From Neoroseomonas eburnea (GTDB lineage: Bacteria; Pseudomonadota; Alphaproteobacteria; Acetobacterales; Acetobacteraceae): a stretch of DNA of 64,000 nucleotides. The notes below the pieces were generated by a model. It saw only the letters and a list, made by a program, of their open reading frames with translations. It searched no databases and was not told where the DNA came from. The stretch is from positions 105,152-169,151 of the forward strand of contig NZ_JAAEDL010000011.1 of the NCBI RefSeq assembly GCF_018129005.1, written 5' to 3'. The position numbers and the translations under genes are program-made. Shown here in pieces: positions 52,982 to 63,459 of this stretch (the stretch's first letter is position 1; each line of letters begins with the position of its first letter).

Positions 52982-53766
52982 TGGGGCGCGCGGTCCTCTG
53001 GGCGGCCGGGGTGCTGGTGGCGCTGTTCCTGCTCGCGCCGATCGTGGCGATCGTGCCGCTCTCCTTCTCGGCGGGGTCCTTCCTGTTCTACCCGCTGCCG
53101 GGGCTGTCGCTGCGCTGGTACCAGGATTTCTTCGGATCCGACTTCTGGCTGCCGGCCCTGTGGAACTCGCTCGGCATCGGGGCGGCGGCGGCGGCGCTGG
53201 CGACGGTGCTCGGCACTCCGGCGGCCTTCGGCCTCTGGCGCGCGAAGGGGGCCTTCCGTGCCGTGGCGATGGGGGTGGTGCTGGCGCCGATGGTGGTGCC
53301 GGTGATCGTCGTGGCGGTCGCCCTGCTGCTGGCCTTCGGGCCGCTCGGCCTGGTGGCGACCCATACCGGTCTCGTGGTCGCCCATGCCGCGCTTGGTGCG
53401 CCCTTCGTGGTGGTGACGGTCCTCGCCTCGCTGGAGGGCTTCGATCCGGTGCAACTGCGCGCCGCCGCCGCCTGTGGCGCCGGCCCCTTGCGTGCCTTCT
53501 TCCGCGTCTGCCTGCCGCAGATCGCCCCGGGCGTGGCGGCCGGCGCCGTCTTCGCCTTCGCGACCTCGCTGGATGAGGTGGTGGTGGCCCTGTTCGTCGC
53601 CGGCCCGGCGCAGCGCACCTTGCCGCGCCAGATGTTCTCCGGCCTCAACGACCAGATCAGCCTGACGACGACGGCCGCCGCCGCGATGCTGGTGGCCTTT
53701 TCGGTGCTGTTGCTGCTGGCGGTGTCCTGGCTGCAGTCCCGCAGCCGTCGCCGCGCTTCGGGCTGA
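52981..53766 (+). CDS. Spermidine/putrescine-type ABC transporter permease (PotC-like)
   Basis: A 261-residue permease. AVLWAAGVLVALFLLAPIVAIVPLSFS is the first helix. Typical PotC features are LRWYQDFFGSDFWLPALWNSLGIG and the EAA loop AAAACGAGPLRAFFRVCLPQIAPGVAAGAVFAFATSLDEVVVALFVAGPAQRTLPRQM. Start codon overlaps the stop of the previous gene (TGATG). It closes the four-gene operon and is followed by an inverted family-1 repeat. Confidence 0.92.
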   Translation: MGRAVLWAAGVLVALFLLAPIVAIVPLSFSAGSFLFYPLPGLSLRWYQDFFGSDFWLPALWNSLGIGAAAAALATVLGTPAAFGLWRAKGAFRAVAMGVVLAPMVVPVIVVAVALLLAFGPLGLVATHTGLVVAHAALGAPFVVVTVLASLEGFDPVQLRAAAACGAGPLRAFFRVCLPQIAPGVAAGAVFAFATSLDEVVVALFVAGPAQRTLPRQMFSGLNDQISLTTTAAAAMLVAFSVLLLLAVSWLQSRSRRRASG

Positions 53767-53784
53767 CCGGCCGCGAGGGCGGAA

Positions 53785-53835
53785 TGGCAGAAAAAGGCGG
53801 GGGTTCGGGGGAGTTCGCTCCCCCGATCTTCTTGA
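53785..53835. repeat. Family-1 palindromic repeat after the PotC-like gene
   Basis: GGCAGAAAAAGGCGGGGGTTCGGGGGAGTTCGCTCCCCCGATCTTC: right-half unit with hairpin CGGGGGAG/CTCCCCCG (about 53804-53825). Opposite orientation to the copy at 51725, so the two units frame the permease pair as an inverted repeat. It may act as the terminator of the operon. Confidence 0.72.
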
Positions 53836-54062
53836 CTCTTCTTCTGCGTAAGCCTAAGCGCGCGTGTCCTTCCATTCAGGAAAGACATTGTCCTGGCGGT
53901 ATCGCCGGGGCCGGAAGCGGGCGGACCGACACGCGCCCACCCATCGGGTCCGGATCGAACGCCGCGAAGGCGCGCCGGACCAAGACGTTCCCGCGCTGGC
54001 GGGGGCGCAGGCCGCATCTCCCGCCGCGCTGTGGCGGGTGACACCGGAAAGCACAGGACTGC
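53836..54062 (+). other. rpsA leader and promoter region, no gene
   Basis: The 227 bases before rpsA. It holds TTGTCC at 53889 and several short inverted repeats (for example GCGGTATCGCCGGGGCCGG), but I could not fix a clear promoter. cmk, which usually precedes rpsA in proteobacteria, is absent. The S1 leader may carry an autoregulatory structure, as in Escherichia coli; nothing in it is diagnostic. Confidence 0.5.
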
Positions 54063-55775
54063 ATGGCCACCATTACCGCCGACCGCGCGGGCAGCGAGGA
54101 TTTCGCCGCCCTTCTCGACGCCACCCTCGGCCCTGACACCGGCTTCGCCGGCTCCGTCGTCACGGGCCGCGTCGTTCGTGTGGACGATGACGTTGCGGTC
54201 GTCGACGTCGGCCTCAAGAGCGAGGGGCGCGTGCCCCTCAAGGAATTCGCCGCCCCCGGCCAGAAGGCCGAGGTCAAGCCGGGCGACCTGATCGAGCTCT
54301 TCGTCGAGCGCTACGAGGACCGGGACGGCTCGATCGTCCTGTCCCGCGAGAAGGCCCGCCGCGAGGAGGCCTGGACCAACCTGGAGAAGTCCTTCCAGGC
54401 CAACCAGCGCGTCAACGGCGTGATCTTCGGCCGCGTGAAGGGCGGCTTCACCGTCGACCTCGGCGGTGCGGTGGCCTTCCTTCCGGGCTCCCAGGTCGAC
54501 ATCCGCCCGGTGCGCGACGTCGGCCCGCTCATGGGCTCGCCCCAGCCCTTCCAGATCCTCAAGATGGATCGCGCCCGCGGCAACATCGTGGTGTCGCGCC
54601 GTGCGGTGCTCGAGGAGACCCGTGCGGAGCAGCGCAGCGAGCTGATCCAGGGCCTCAAGGAAGGCATGATCCTCGACGGCGTGGTGAAGAACATCACCGA
54701 CTACGGCGCCTTCGTGGACCTCGGCGGCGTGGACGGCCTGCTGCACGTCACCGACATCGCCTGGCGCCGCATCAACCACCCCTCCGAGGCCCTGACCATC
54801 GGCCAGCCGGTGAAGGTGCAGGTCATCCGCTTCAACCCGGAGACCCAGCGCATCAGCCTCGGCATGAAGCAGCTCATGTCCGACCCGTGGGACGGCGTGG
54901 CGCTCAAGTACCCGGTGGGCGCCAAGTTCGCCGGCCGCGTGACCAACATCACCGACTACGGCGCCTTCGTGGAGCTGGAGCCGGGCGTCGAGGGCCTCGT
55001 GCACGTCAGCGAGATGTCCTGGACGAAGAAGAACGTCCACCCGGGCAAGATCGTCGCGACCTCCGAGCAGGTGGACGTGATGATCCTCGACGTGGACGAG
55101 CCGAAGCGCCGCATCTCGCTCGGCCTCAAGCAGGCCCAGGGCAACCCGTGGGAGCTCTTCCTGGAAGCGCACCCGCCGGGCTCGATCATCGAGGGCGAGA
55201 TCCGCAACATCACCGAGTTCGGCCTGTTCGTGGGCGTCGGCCCGGACATCGACGGCATGGTCCACATGTCCGACCTGTCCTGGGACGAAGCCGGCGAAGT
55301 GGCGATGCAGGCCTACAACAAGGGCCAGATCGTCAAGGCGAAGGTGCTGGACGTGGACGTCGAAAAGGAGCGCATCTCCCTCGGCATCAAGCAGCTCGAG
55401 GCCGATCCGGCCGCCGAGGTGCTGGACCGCGTGCGCAAGGGCGACATCGTCACCTGCGTGGTGACGAAGGTCGAGGCCAACGGCATCGAGGTGAAGGTCG
55501 ACGACGTGCTCACCGGCTTCATCCGCCGCGCCGAGCTCGCCCGCGACCGCGCCGACCAGCGCCCGGACAAGTTCGCGATCGGCGAGAAGGTCGACGCGAA
55601 GGTGACCGCGGTGGACCGCGCCGCCCGCCGCCTCGCCCTGACCATCAAGGGCAAGGAAGTCGAGGAAGAACGCGAGGCGATGAAGGAGTACGGCTCGGCC
55701 GACTCCGGCGCCTCGCTCGGCGACATCCTGGGCGCGGCGATCCGCCGCCGCCGCGAGATGGCCGGCGAGGAGTGA
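54063..55775 (+). CDS. rpsA: 30S ribosomal protein S1
   Basis: The 570-residue mRNA-binding ribosomal protein that unfolds leaders during initiation. Six S1 OB-fold repeats are visible, beginning at about residues 31, 116, 202, 289, 376 and 462. Each carries the repeat motif YGAFVDLGGVDGLLHVTDIAW or variants (YGAFVELEPGVEGLVHVSEMSW, FGLFVGVGPDIDGMVHMSDLSW). The C-terminal repeat is more divergent, as usual in alphaproteobacteria. Length is normal for the order. Followed by a strong terminator; neither cmk nor ihfB is adjacent. Confidence 0.97.
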   Translation: MATITADRAGSEDFAALLDATLGPDTGFAGSVVTGRVVRVDDDVAVVDVGLKSEGRVPLKEFAAPGQKAEVKPGDLIELFVERYEDRDGSIVLSREKARREEAWTNLEKSFQANQRVNGVIFGRVKGGFTVDLGGAVAFLPGSQVDIRPVRDVGPLMGSPQPFQILKMDRARGNIVVSRRAVLEETRAEQRSELIQGLKEGMILDGVVKNITDYGAFVDLGGVDGLLHVTDIAWRRINHPSEALTIGQPVKVQVIRFNPETQRISLGMKQLMSDPWDGVALKYPVGAKFAGRVTNITDYGAFVELEPGVEGLVHVSEMSWTKKNVHPGKIVATSEQVDVMILDVDEPKRRISLGLKQAQGNPWELFLEAHPPGSIIEGEIRNITEFGLFVGVGPDIDGMVHMSDLSWDEAGEVAMQAYNKGQIVKAKVLDVDVEKERISLGIKQLEADPAAEVLDRVRKGDIVTCVVTKVEANGIEVKVDDVLTGFIRRAELARDRADQRPDKFAIGEKVDAKVTAVDRAARRLALTIKGKEVEEEREAMKEYGSADSGASLGDILGAAIRRRREMAGEE

Positions 55776-55803
55776 TCCTCCCGCGCCTTGGTGCGTAACC
55801 GGG

Positions 55804-55834
55804 ACCCCCGGGGCGGCGACGCTCCGGGGGTTTC
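55804..55834 (+). terminator. Intrinsic terminator of rpsA
   Basis: ACCCCCGGGGC at 55804-55814 pairs with GCTCCGGGGGT at 55821-55831 (11 bases, one G-T pair) around a 6-base loop, ending in TTTCG. It lies 29 bases past the rpsA stop. Confidence 0.82.
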
Positions 55835-55842
55835 GCGTTTCC

Positions 55843-56074
55843 GAGGGGGCGTCGCCCCCTCGGGCTCCCCCGGCAGGCGACACGGTCCCCTGCACCCGCG
55901 GTGACTCATGCCCTCAGGCGCCGGGCGCAAACCTCCGGTCTGCTTGGCTTCGCCGGACTGCCGGCGGGCCGCATTCGCGGCCTCGGCACGAGTCAAGAAC
56001 GCGTGCCGCTCGTATCACGTATTGGTTTCCAAAGGCCCTGTGCCTTTGGCGGGGGTTGTAGGGGCAGCGCCCCC
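55843..56074. repeat. Mosaic of dispersed repeat families 2, 4 and 3 between rpsA and folP
   Basis: Three families abut each other. Family 2 is at 55843-55908 (GAGGGGGCGTCGCCCCCTC, GCACCCGCGGTGACTC). Family 4 is at 55912-56015 (CGGGCGCAAACCTCCGGT, CCGGCGGGCCGCATTCGCGGCC, GGCACGAGTCAAGAACGCGTGCC). The core of family 3, inverted (TTTCCAAAGGCCCTGTGCCTTTGGCGGGG), runs from about 56026 to 56070 with a GGGGCAGCGCCCC hairpin. No gene in this 299-base spacer is supported. The mosaic lies at the point where glmM would be expected. Confidence 0.8.
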
Positions 56075-57121
56075 CTACTCCGGAGCGCGCCCCGCCAGGC
56101 AGGCCTGCCAGACGGCAAGCGCCTGCACCGTCTCCGCCACGTCATGCACCCGCAGCACCGATGCCCCCCGCGCCGCGCCCGCTAGCGCAGCGGCGACGCT
56201 CCCAGGCACGCGCCTCGCGGCCTCCTCCACGCCCGACAGCGTGCCGATGAAGCGCTTGCGCGACACCCCGAGCACCACCCGGCACCCCAGCGCCGTCAGC
56301 AGCGGCAACCTTTCGATCAGCGCCAGGTTGTGCGCCATGGTCTTGCCGAAGCCGATGCCGGGATCGACGGCGATGCGCCCGCGCGGAATGCCCGCCGCCT
56401 CGCAGGCGGCGACGCGGTCACGCAGGAAGCCCGCGACCTCCAGCGCGACATCGTCATAGTCGGCAAGCGCCTGCATCGTCGCCGGATCGTCCCCCGGCAT
56501 GTGCATCAGGATGACCGGCGCCTCGGATTGCGCGACGAGCGCCATCGCCTCCGCGTCATGCCGCAGCGCGGAGATGTCGTTGACGATCTCCGCCCCCGCA
56601 TCCAGCGCGGCCCGCATCGTCGCCGCGTTGCGCGTGTCCACGCTGACCGGCGCGGCCTTCGCCAGGTCCCGCACCACCGGCAGGATGCGCGCGATCTCCT
56701 CCTCCGCCGTCACTGTCGCGGAGCCCGGCCGCGTGGACTCGCCGCCGATGTCGAGGATGTCCGCACCGGCCTCCAGCATGGCGTGGCCGGCAGCGATCGC
56801 CTCGCGCGCGTCGAAATGCCGGCCGCCATCGGAGAAGCTGTCGGGCGTGACGTTGACGATGCCCATCACCAGCGGCCGGTCGGTCGGCAGCCCGGCGAAG
56901 GGTGCAGGGCGCTGGGCAAGGGCCTGCAACGCTTCCTGCCAATCCTCCGGCACGTCCCGCACGGGGCCGACGCCGAGATCCTCGCCGTCCTCGATGAGCC
57001 GCACGAAGGCGAAGGCAGTGTCGCCACCCTGCAGCGGCAGGGCGAAGCCCTCGCGCAGGGCATGGAAGGCGACGGGGCCGGTGACGAGGCCCAGGGGTTC
57101 GATGAAGCGGCCAGGGATCAT
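56075..57121 (-). CDS. folP: Dihydropteroate synthase
   Basis: Condenses p-aminobenzoate with dihydropterin pyrophosphate in folate synthesis (sulfonamide target). The 348-residue protein has an extra N-terminal region of about 95 residues (IPGRFIEPLGLVTGPVAFHAL) before the DHPS barrel, normal in Acetobacteraceae. LVMGIVNVTPDSFSDGGRH is the first signature, DILDIGGESTRPGS the second, and VSVDTRNAATMRAALDAGAEIVNDISAL the third. ATG chosen because a longer frame runs into family-3 repeat DNA; the repeat abuts the start codon, so no normal Shine-Dalgarno is visible. glmM does not follow. Confidence 0.94.
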   Translation of the reverse strand: MIPGRFIEPLGLVTGPVAFHALREGFALPLQGGDTAFAFVRLIEDGEDLGVGPVRDVPEDWQEALQALAQRPAPFAGLPTDRPLVMGIVNVTPDSFSDGGRHFDAREAIAAGHAMLEAGADILDIGGESTRPGSATVTAEEEIARILPVVRDLAKAAPVSVDTRNAATMRAALDAGAEIVNDISALRHDAEAMALVAQSEAPVILMHMPGDDPATMQALADYDDVALEVAGFLRDRVAACEAAGIPRGRIAVDPGIGFGKTMAHNLALIERLPLLTALGCRVVLGVSRKRFIGTLSGVEEAARRVPGSVAAALAGAARGASVLRVHDVAETVQALAVWQACLAGRAPE

Positions 57122-57340
57122 CGGAGGGCCACAGCCCCTCCAGACCACCCCGCCAAAGGCCGAAAGGTCTTGGGAAACCATGACTTGGCGCTGGACATCA
57201 CGGAAAGGACCACATGAAAAAGGGCGCGCCCGGCATAGCGCGCCCGAAACGCATGTCCAGAGGCCTTTCGAGCCCCATCCGCGCCTTGGCCCGGCGGGGT
57301 CGGGGGCCGGAGAGGAGCAATGCCCCTCCCCGGCACGTCG
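57122..57340. repeat. ftsH-folP spacer made of family-3 repeat fragments
   Basis: The 219 bases hold GGAGGGCCACAGCCCCTCC, then CCACCCCGCCAAAGGCCGAAAGGTCTTGGGAAACCATGACTTGGCGCTGG (family-3 core, slightly worn) and a further hairpin-rich end (GGCGGGGTCGGGGGCCGGAGAGGAGCAATGCCCCTCCCC). In relatives folP follows ftsH within a few bases, so the fragment is probably a recent insertion. Confidence 0.7.
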
Positions 57341-59262
<1,922 letters not shown>

Positions 59263-59266
<4 letters not shown>

Positions 59267-60573
59267 GTGCGGTTGTCCGTCTCCGTGCCGGTCGGATGGG
59301 CCCGCCGGCGCTCTGCACTACACATAAGGTCGGGTTGACCAGGCTTGAATGGCCTGCCCGAAAACTCCGAGCCTGCGCGCCGCCCACCCGCCGCCCGCGT
59401 GAACAGCAGGGGGAAGGACGCACAGGCATTACAGGAAGGATAGTCCAGCGCGGGCACCGCGGCCAGCGCGCCGTGAGAATCGCGGATCGCCGGCAATGCG
59501 CGCAGCACCGCAGCGGGCAGGCTGGCCTCCGTCCGCAGCCCCGCCGCCGCCTCGCCCAGCGGGCCGAGTTGCCACCCTGCCCGCCCTTCCCCCACCAGCC
59601 GGAAGCGCCGGTCCCAGACGGCGCCGTGCACCGCCTCGACCGCCGGCCCGACCAGCCCGGGGTCGCGCGCCACCAGCCAGCGGCCGCGCGCCGCCGGCCG
59701 CAGCCAGGCCCCGGCGAGCGTCCCGCCGCCGCGCCCGACCAGCGCCGCCACCGCGGCCGGGGCAGGTGCGAAGCCCGCGCCGCCGATCACCGCCAGCAGG
59801 CCGGCCAGGGCAGCGCGCCCCGGCGCGTCGTCCCCGAGTGCCGCGAGGTCCACCCGGGCGAAGCCCTCCGGCCGAATCTCGGCGGCGCGGGCGAGCCGCC
59901 GGGCGATCTCCGCCGCCGCCCGCGCGCGCCTTGCCCCGAAGGCGGCCGCCGCAGCGGCCAGCGCCGCGACGCCCGGCCCCGTGCCGTCCGGATCGGCCAG
60001 CGTCCGGCGCAGGCGTATCCGGGTGAAGCGGTCGTCGCGGTTGCTCGGGTCCCGCACCGGCGCGATGCCGGCGTCGGCCAGCACCGCCTCCAGTTCTGCC
60101 GGCGCCACGCCGAGGAGCGGCCGCAGCACCAGCACCGCACCCGCATCCCGTGCCGCCGCCATCGCCGCGAGCCCCGTCGGCCCGCTGCCGCGCAGCGCCC
60201 GGAACAACAGGGTTTCCGCCTGATCCGCCCGATGATGGCCAAGCAGCAGCCAGGGCCGCCCGGCGCCCTCCGCCGCCCCCGCCAGCGCCGCCATGCGCGC
60301 TGCCCGCGCCCGCGCCTGCATGGCCGGTCCTGCCGCCAGCCCCAGCCGCAGCACGCGCACCATGATCCCCCGCTTGGCCAGCAATGCGGCGACGCCGTCG
60401 GCTTCCGCGCCGCTTCCCGGGCGCAGCCCATGATCCGCGACCAGCGCCAGCAGATCGCCGCCCCGCGCGCGGGCCCATTCCGCGGCGAGCAGCGCCAGGG
60501 CCAAGCTGTGCGGCCCGCCCGACACCCCGGCGGCGATGCGCGGCGCCGGCCCGAAAGGCCCCAGCGGCGCCAT
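59263..60573 (-). CDS. tilS: tRNA(Ile)-lysidine synthase with a changed ATP-site residue
   Basis: TilS attaches lysine to C34 of tRNA-Ile(CAU) so that AUA codons are read correctly. The 436-residue protein has an N-type ATP-pyrophosphatase core with [30 protein letters not shown] and [16 protein letters not shown], plus [17 protein letters not shown], typical of TilS. The PP-loop SGGxDS, however, reads SGGPHS (His22, codon CAC at 60508-60510) where Asp is normal. Start ATG is followed by this motif; an earlier non-ATG start is possible. A 59-residue C-terminal tail includes a CNAC motif. Overlaps ftsH by 4 bases. Confidence 0.88.
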
Positions 60574-60624
60574 CAGCGCCGCGAAACGCTCCGGCGTCAG
60601 CGCGCCGCTATCCCCATGTGCGGG

Positions 60625-61485
60625 TCAGCGGCACTGCGCCCGCCGGCGCGTCTCGGCGACGCGCTGCGCCACCGGCGGCGCCAGGCGGGTGTACTCGGAG
60701 GTGAGCTGGTCGAGCGTGTCGCAGGCCTCGCGCCGCGCGCCGAAGCCGACGAAGGCGTTGGACAGGCCGAGCAGCGCCTCGGGCGCCCGGCTCGACTGGC
60801 GGTTGCGCCGATAGGCCTCGTCGAAGGCGAGCGCCGCGTTCTGGTACTGGCGGCGGCCGAGCAGCGCCTCGCCCAGCAGGATCTGCGCATCCTGCGCGCG
60901 CGGGCCGGCGCGGCCGGCGATCACCTCGCGCGCCGCGGTCTCCGCTGCCTCGTAGTCGCGGCGCGACAGCGCCGCCTGCCCGTCGGCGAGCGCCCGTTCA
61001 GCGGTTCGCGGGCCGGTTGGCGCTGCCGGGCTGCCGGGGGCGGGAGGCGTCGGCGCCGGGGCCGGGGCCGCTGCGGCCGCCGGCCCCTGGGGAGGGCGGG
61101 CGGCGGCCGGCCGGCCACCCCCTTCGAGCTGCTGCAGCCGGAAATCCATGTCGCCCCGCAGCTTCTCCACATCCTGGGAAAGCTGGCGGTTGGCGTTCTC
61201 GGCGACGTCGAGGCGCCCGCGCAGTCGGCGGACCTCCTCCTCGAGCTCGGAGACGCGGGCGAGGAGCTGCTGCACCAGTTCCTGCGGCGCGCCGTTGCCG
61301 CCGCCGCGCGGCACCGGCACCGGCGCGGCGCCGCCGCGGCGCACGGCATCGAGGTCGCGCCGCAGTTCCAGGATCTGGTTCTGCAGGGCGATGCCCTCGC
61401 GGCTGTCCATCTGCGCCCGCGCGCCCGGAGCGGCGAGCAGCGCCAGGACGACCAGGGCGGGGAGGCGGAAGCGGTGTGCGGCCAT
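60625..61485 (-). CDS. cpoB: Tol-Pal system protein CpoB/YbgF
   Basis: Periplasmic coordinator of peptidoglycan synthesis and Tol function at division. The 286-residue protein has a signal peptide (MAAHRFRLPALVVLALLAAPGARA), an N-terminal coiled coil (ISELEEEVRRLRGRLDVAENANRQLSQDVEKLRGD), a Pro/Ala-rich linker, and TPR repeats in the C-terminal third (ALADGQAALSRRDYEAAETAAREVIAG, AQILLGEALLGRRQYQNAALAFDEAYRRN). Order and length are typical of alphaproteobacteria. It precedes tilS by 52 bases and follows pal. Confidence 0.95.
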   Translation of the reverse strand: MAAHRFRLPALVVLALLAAPGARAQMDSREGIALQNQILELRRDLDAVRRGGAAPVPVPRGGGNGAPQELVQQLLARVSELEEEVRRLRGRLDVAENANRQLSQDVEKLRGDMDFRLQQLEGGGRPAAARPPQGPAAAAAPAPAPTPPAPGSPAAPTGPRTAERALADGQAALSRRDYEAAETAAREVIAGRAGPRAQDAQILLGEALLGRRQYQNAALAFDEAYRRNRQSSRAPEALLGLSNAFVGFGARREACDTLDQLTSEYTRLAPPVAQRVAETRRRAQCR

Positions 61486-61532
61486 GGCGCGGCGGCGGTC
61501 CCGGCCCCGCAGGGCCGGGATGCCCTGCCCCC

Positions 61533-61994
61533 TTACTGGACGACCGTGACGGCGCGGCGGTTCTGCGCCCAGGCCGCCTCGTCCGAACCCAGGGCCGCCG
61601 GGCGGTCCTTGCCGTAGGAGATGGTGCTGATGCGCGCGCCGTTCACGCCGGAGGCGACGAGCACGTCGCGGGCCGAATTGGCACGGCGCTGGCCGAGGGC
61701 GAGGTTGTACTCGCGCGTGCCGCGCTCGTCGGCATGGCCTTCGACCTGCACGCGGACGTCGGCGTAGCGGCCCATCCATTCGGCCTGGCGCTGCAGCACC
61801 GGGCGCTGGTCGGCGCGGATGCTCGAACGGTCGAAGTCGAAGAAGACGCGGTCGCCGACATTGGCCACCAGATCCTCCTGGCTGCCCGGGCGGATGGTGC
61901 CGCCGGCGCCGGTCGCGGCCGCGTTCTGGTCGGTGCTGGAGCAGGCGGCGACCAGCGCGAGCGCAGCCACGGCACCAAGGAGACGGGTTTTCAT
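61533..61994 (-). CDS. pal: Peptidoglycan-associated lipoprotein
   Basis: Outer-membrane lipoprotein that tethers the membrane to peptidoglycan with TolB. The 153-residue protein has a lipobox (ALALVAACSS, lipid at Cys of LVAAC) and an OmpA-like domain whose peptidoglycan motif is VEGHADERGTREYNLALGQRRA. ATG chosen over an in-frame upstream ATG so that the signal peptide is of ordinary length. It precedes cpoB and follows tolB after 88 bases. Confidence 0.97.
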   Translation of the reverse strand: MKTRLLGAVAALALVAACSSTDQNAAATGAGGTIRPGSQEDLVANVGDRVFFDFDRSSIRADQRPVLQRQAEWMGRYADVRVQVEGHADERGTREYNLALGQRRANSARDVLVASGVNGARISTISYGKDRPAALGSDEAAWAQNRRAVTVVQ

Positions 61995-62082
61995 CGGGGG
62001 GAATGCTCCTGTTGGAAGGATCGACACGGGGGTAAGCACCGGCCGCGCAAAGGGTCAAGCATCGCGCGGCAGGAAATCGACG

Positions 62083-63459
62083 TCACGAGAGCAGCGGCGA
62101 CCAGGCGGGGTCGGTCGCATCGGTCGGCGTCGGGATCGGCCGCTCGTTGAATCCGGCGATGTCGATCGAGACGATGCGGGCGGAATAGCCGCCGCCGCGG
62201 GAATCCGTCGCCCGGCTCTCGCGGTAGAACATCAGCACACGGCCGTTCGGCGCGAAGGTCGGCCCTTCCATCGCCCAGCCCTCCGACAGGATGCGCTCGC
62301 CCGAGCCATCCGGCCGCATCACGCCGATGGCGAAGCCGCCGCGGCCGATGCGGGTGAAGGCGATGAGATCACCGCGCGGCGACCAGACCGGCGTCGCGTA
62401 GCGGCCATTGCCGAAGGAGATGCGGCGCACGTTCCCGCCGCCGGCGTCCATCACGTAGAGTTGCTGGTCGCCGCCGCGATCGGAATTGAAGACGATCTGC
62501 GTCCCGTCGGGCGAGAAGCAGGGGGATACGTCGAGTCCACCGCCGCTGGTGAGCTGGCGTTCCCGCCGGCTGCCGAGATCGACGATGTAGATGTTCGCAT
62601 CCCCCCCGCGCGTCGCGGAAAGCAGCACCGACCGGCCGTCCGGCGAGAAGCGCGGCGAGAGAGTCATGCCCGGGAAGTTGCCGAGCACCTGCTGCGACCC
62701 GGAACCGATGTCGAACAGCACGACGCGCGGCTGGCCGCGGTCCTGGTAGGACATGAAGGCGATGCGGTCGGCCGAGGGGTGGAAGCGCGGCGACAGCGCG
62801 GCGAAGCGCCCATCGGTCAGGAAGCGGTTGTTCTCCCCGTCCTGGTCCATGATGGCGAGCCGCCGCGTGCGGCGGTCGCGCGGGCCGGTTTCGCTGACAT
62901 AGACGACGCGGGTGTCGAAATAGCCCTTCTCGCCCAGCAGCCGTTCGTAGATCACGTCCGAGATCAGGTGCGCGATGCGCCGCCAGTTGGCGGAAGGCGC
63001 GGTGAAGGCGGTGCCCTGGAGCTGCGTCTCCGGCAGCACGTCCCACAGGCGGAACTCGACGCGCAGCCCGTCGCCGCGCTGCTCGACCCGGCCGGTGACC
63101 AGCGCCTGGGCGCCGATCACGCGCCAGTCCTGGAAGCGCGGCGTCTGCGCGGCGGCCTCCGGCGTCTGGATGAAGGCCTGCCGGTCGACCGGGCGGAACA
63201 GGCCGGAATTGCGCAGGTTCGTCTGGATGACGCGGGCGATGTCGCGCCCGACGCGGGCGGCATCCCCCGCCCCGGCCAGGTCGGGGATGGCGACCGGGAT
63301 CGGATCGGTGCGCGCCCGGGTCACGTCGATGACCGCGCCCTGTGGCGCCTGCGCCGCGGCGGGCAGCGGCGTGGCGAGGATTCCGGGCGCCACCAGCCCG
63401 GCGCCGGCGCCGAGCAACACCAGCCGCCGCGTGGGCGCGAAGGGAGAAGCAGGGTTCAT
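62083..63459 (-). CDS. tolB: Tol-Pal system beta-propeller protein TolB
   Basis: Periplasmic beta-propeller that binds Pal and links to TolA. The 458-residue protein has an N-terminal leader (MNPASPFAPTRRLVLLGAGAGLVAPGILA; Tat-like), a TolB-N domain (PVAIPDLAGAGDAARVGRDIARVIQTNLRNSGLF), then six propeller repeats (typical SPRFSPDGRSVLLSATRGGDANIYIVDLGS and DVSPCFSPDGTQIVFNSDRGGDQQLYVMDAGG). The C-terminus ends WSPLLS. It overlaps tolA by 4 bases. Confidence 0.97.
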   Translation of the reverse strand: MNPASPFAPTRRLVLLGAGAGLVAPGILATPLPAAAQAPQGAVIDVTRARTDPIPVAIPDLAGAGDAARVGRDIARVIQTNLRNSGLFRPVDRQAFIQTPEAAAQTPRFQDWRVIGAQALVTGRVEQRGDGLRVEFRLWDVLPETQLQGTAFTAPSANWRRIAHLISDVIYERLLGEKGYFDTRVVYVSETGPRDRRTRRLAIMDQDGENNRFLTDGRFAALSPRFHPSADRIAFMSYQDRGQPRVVLFDIGSGSQQVLGNFPGMTLSPRFSPDGRSVLLSATRGGDANIYIVDLGSRRERQLTSGGGLDVSPCFSPDGTQIVFNSDRGGDQQLYVMDAGGGNVRRISFGNGRYATPVWSPRGDLIAFTRIGRGGFAIGVMRPDGSGERILSEGWAMEGPTFAPNGRVLMFYRESRATDSRGGGYSARIVSIDIAGFNERPIPTPTDATDPAWSPLLS

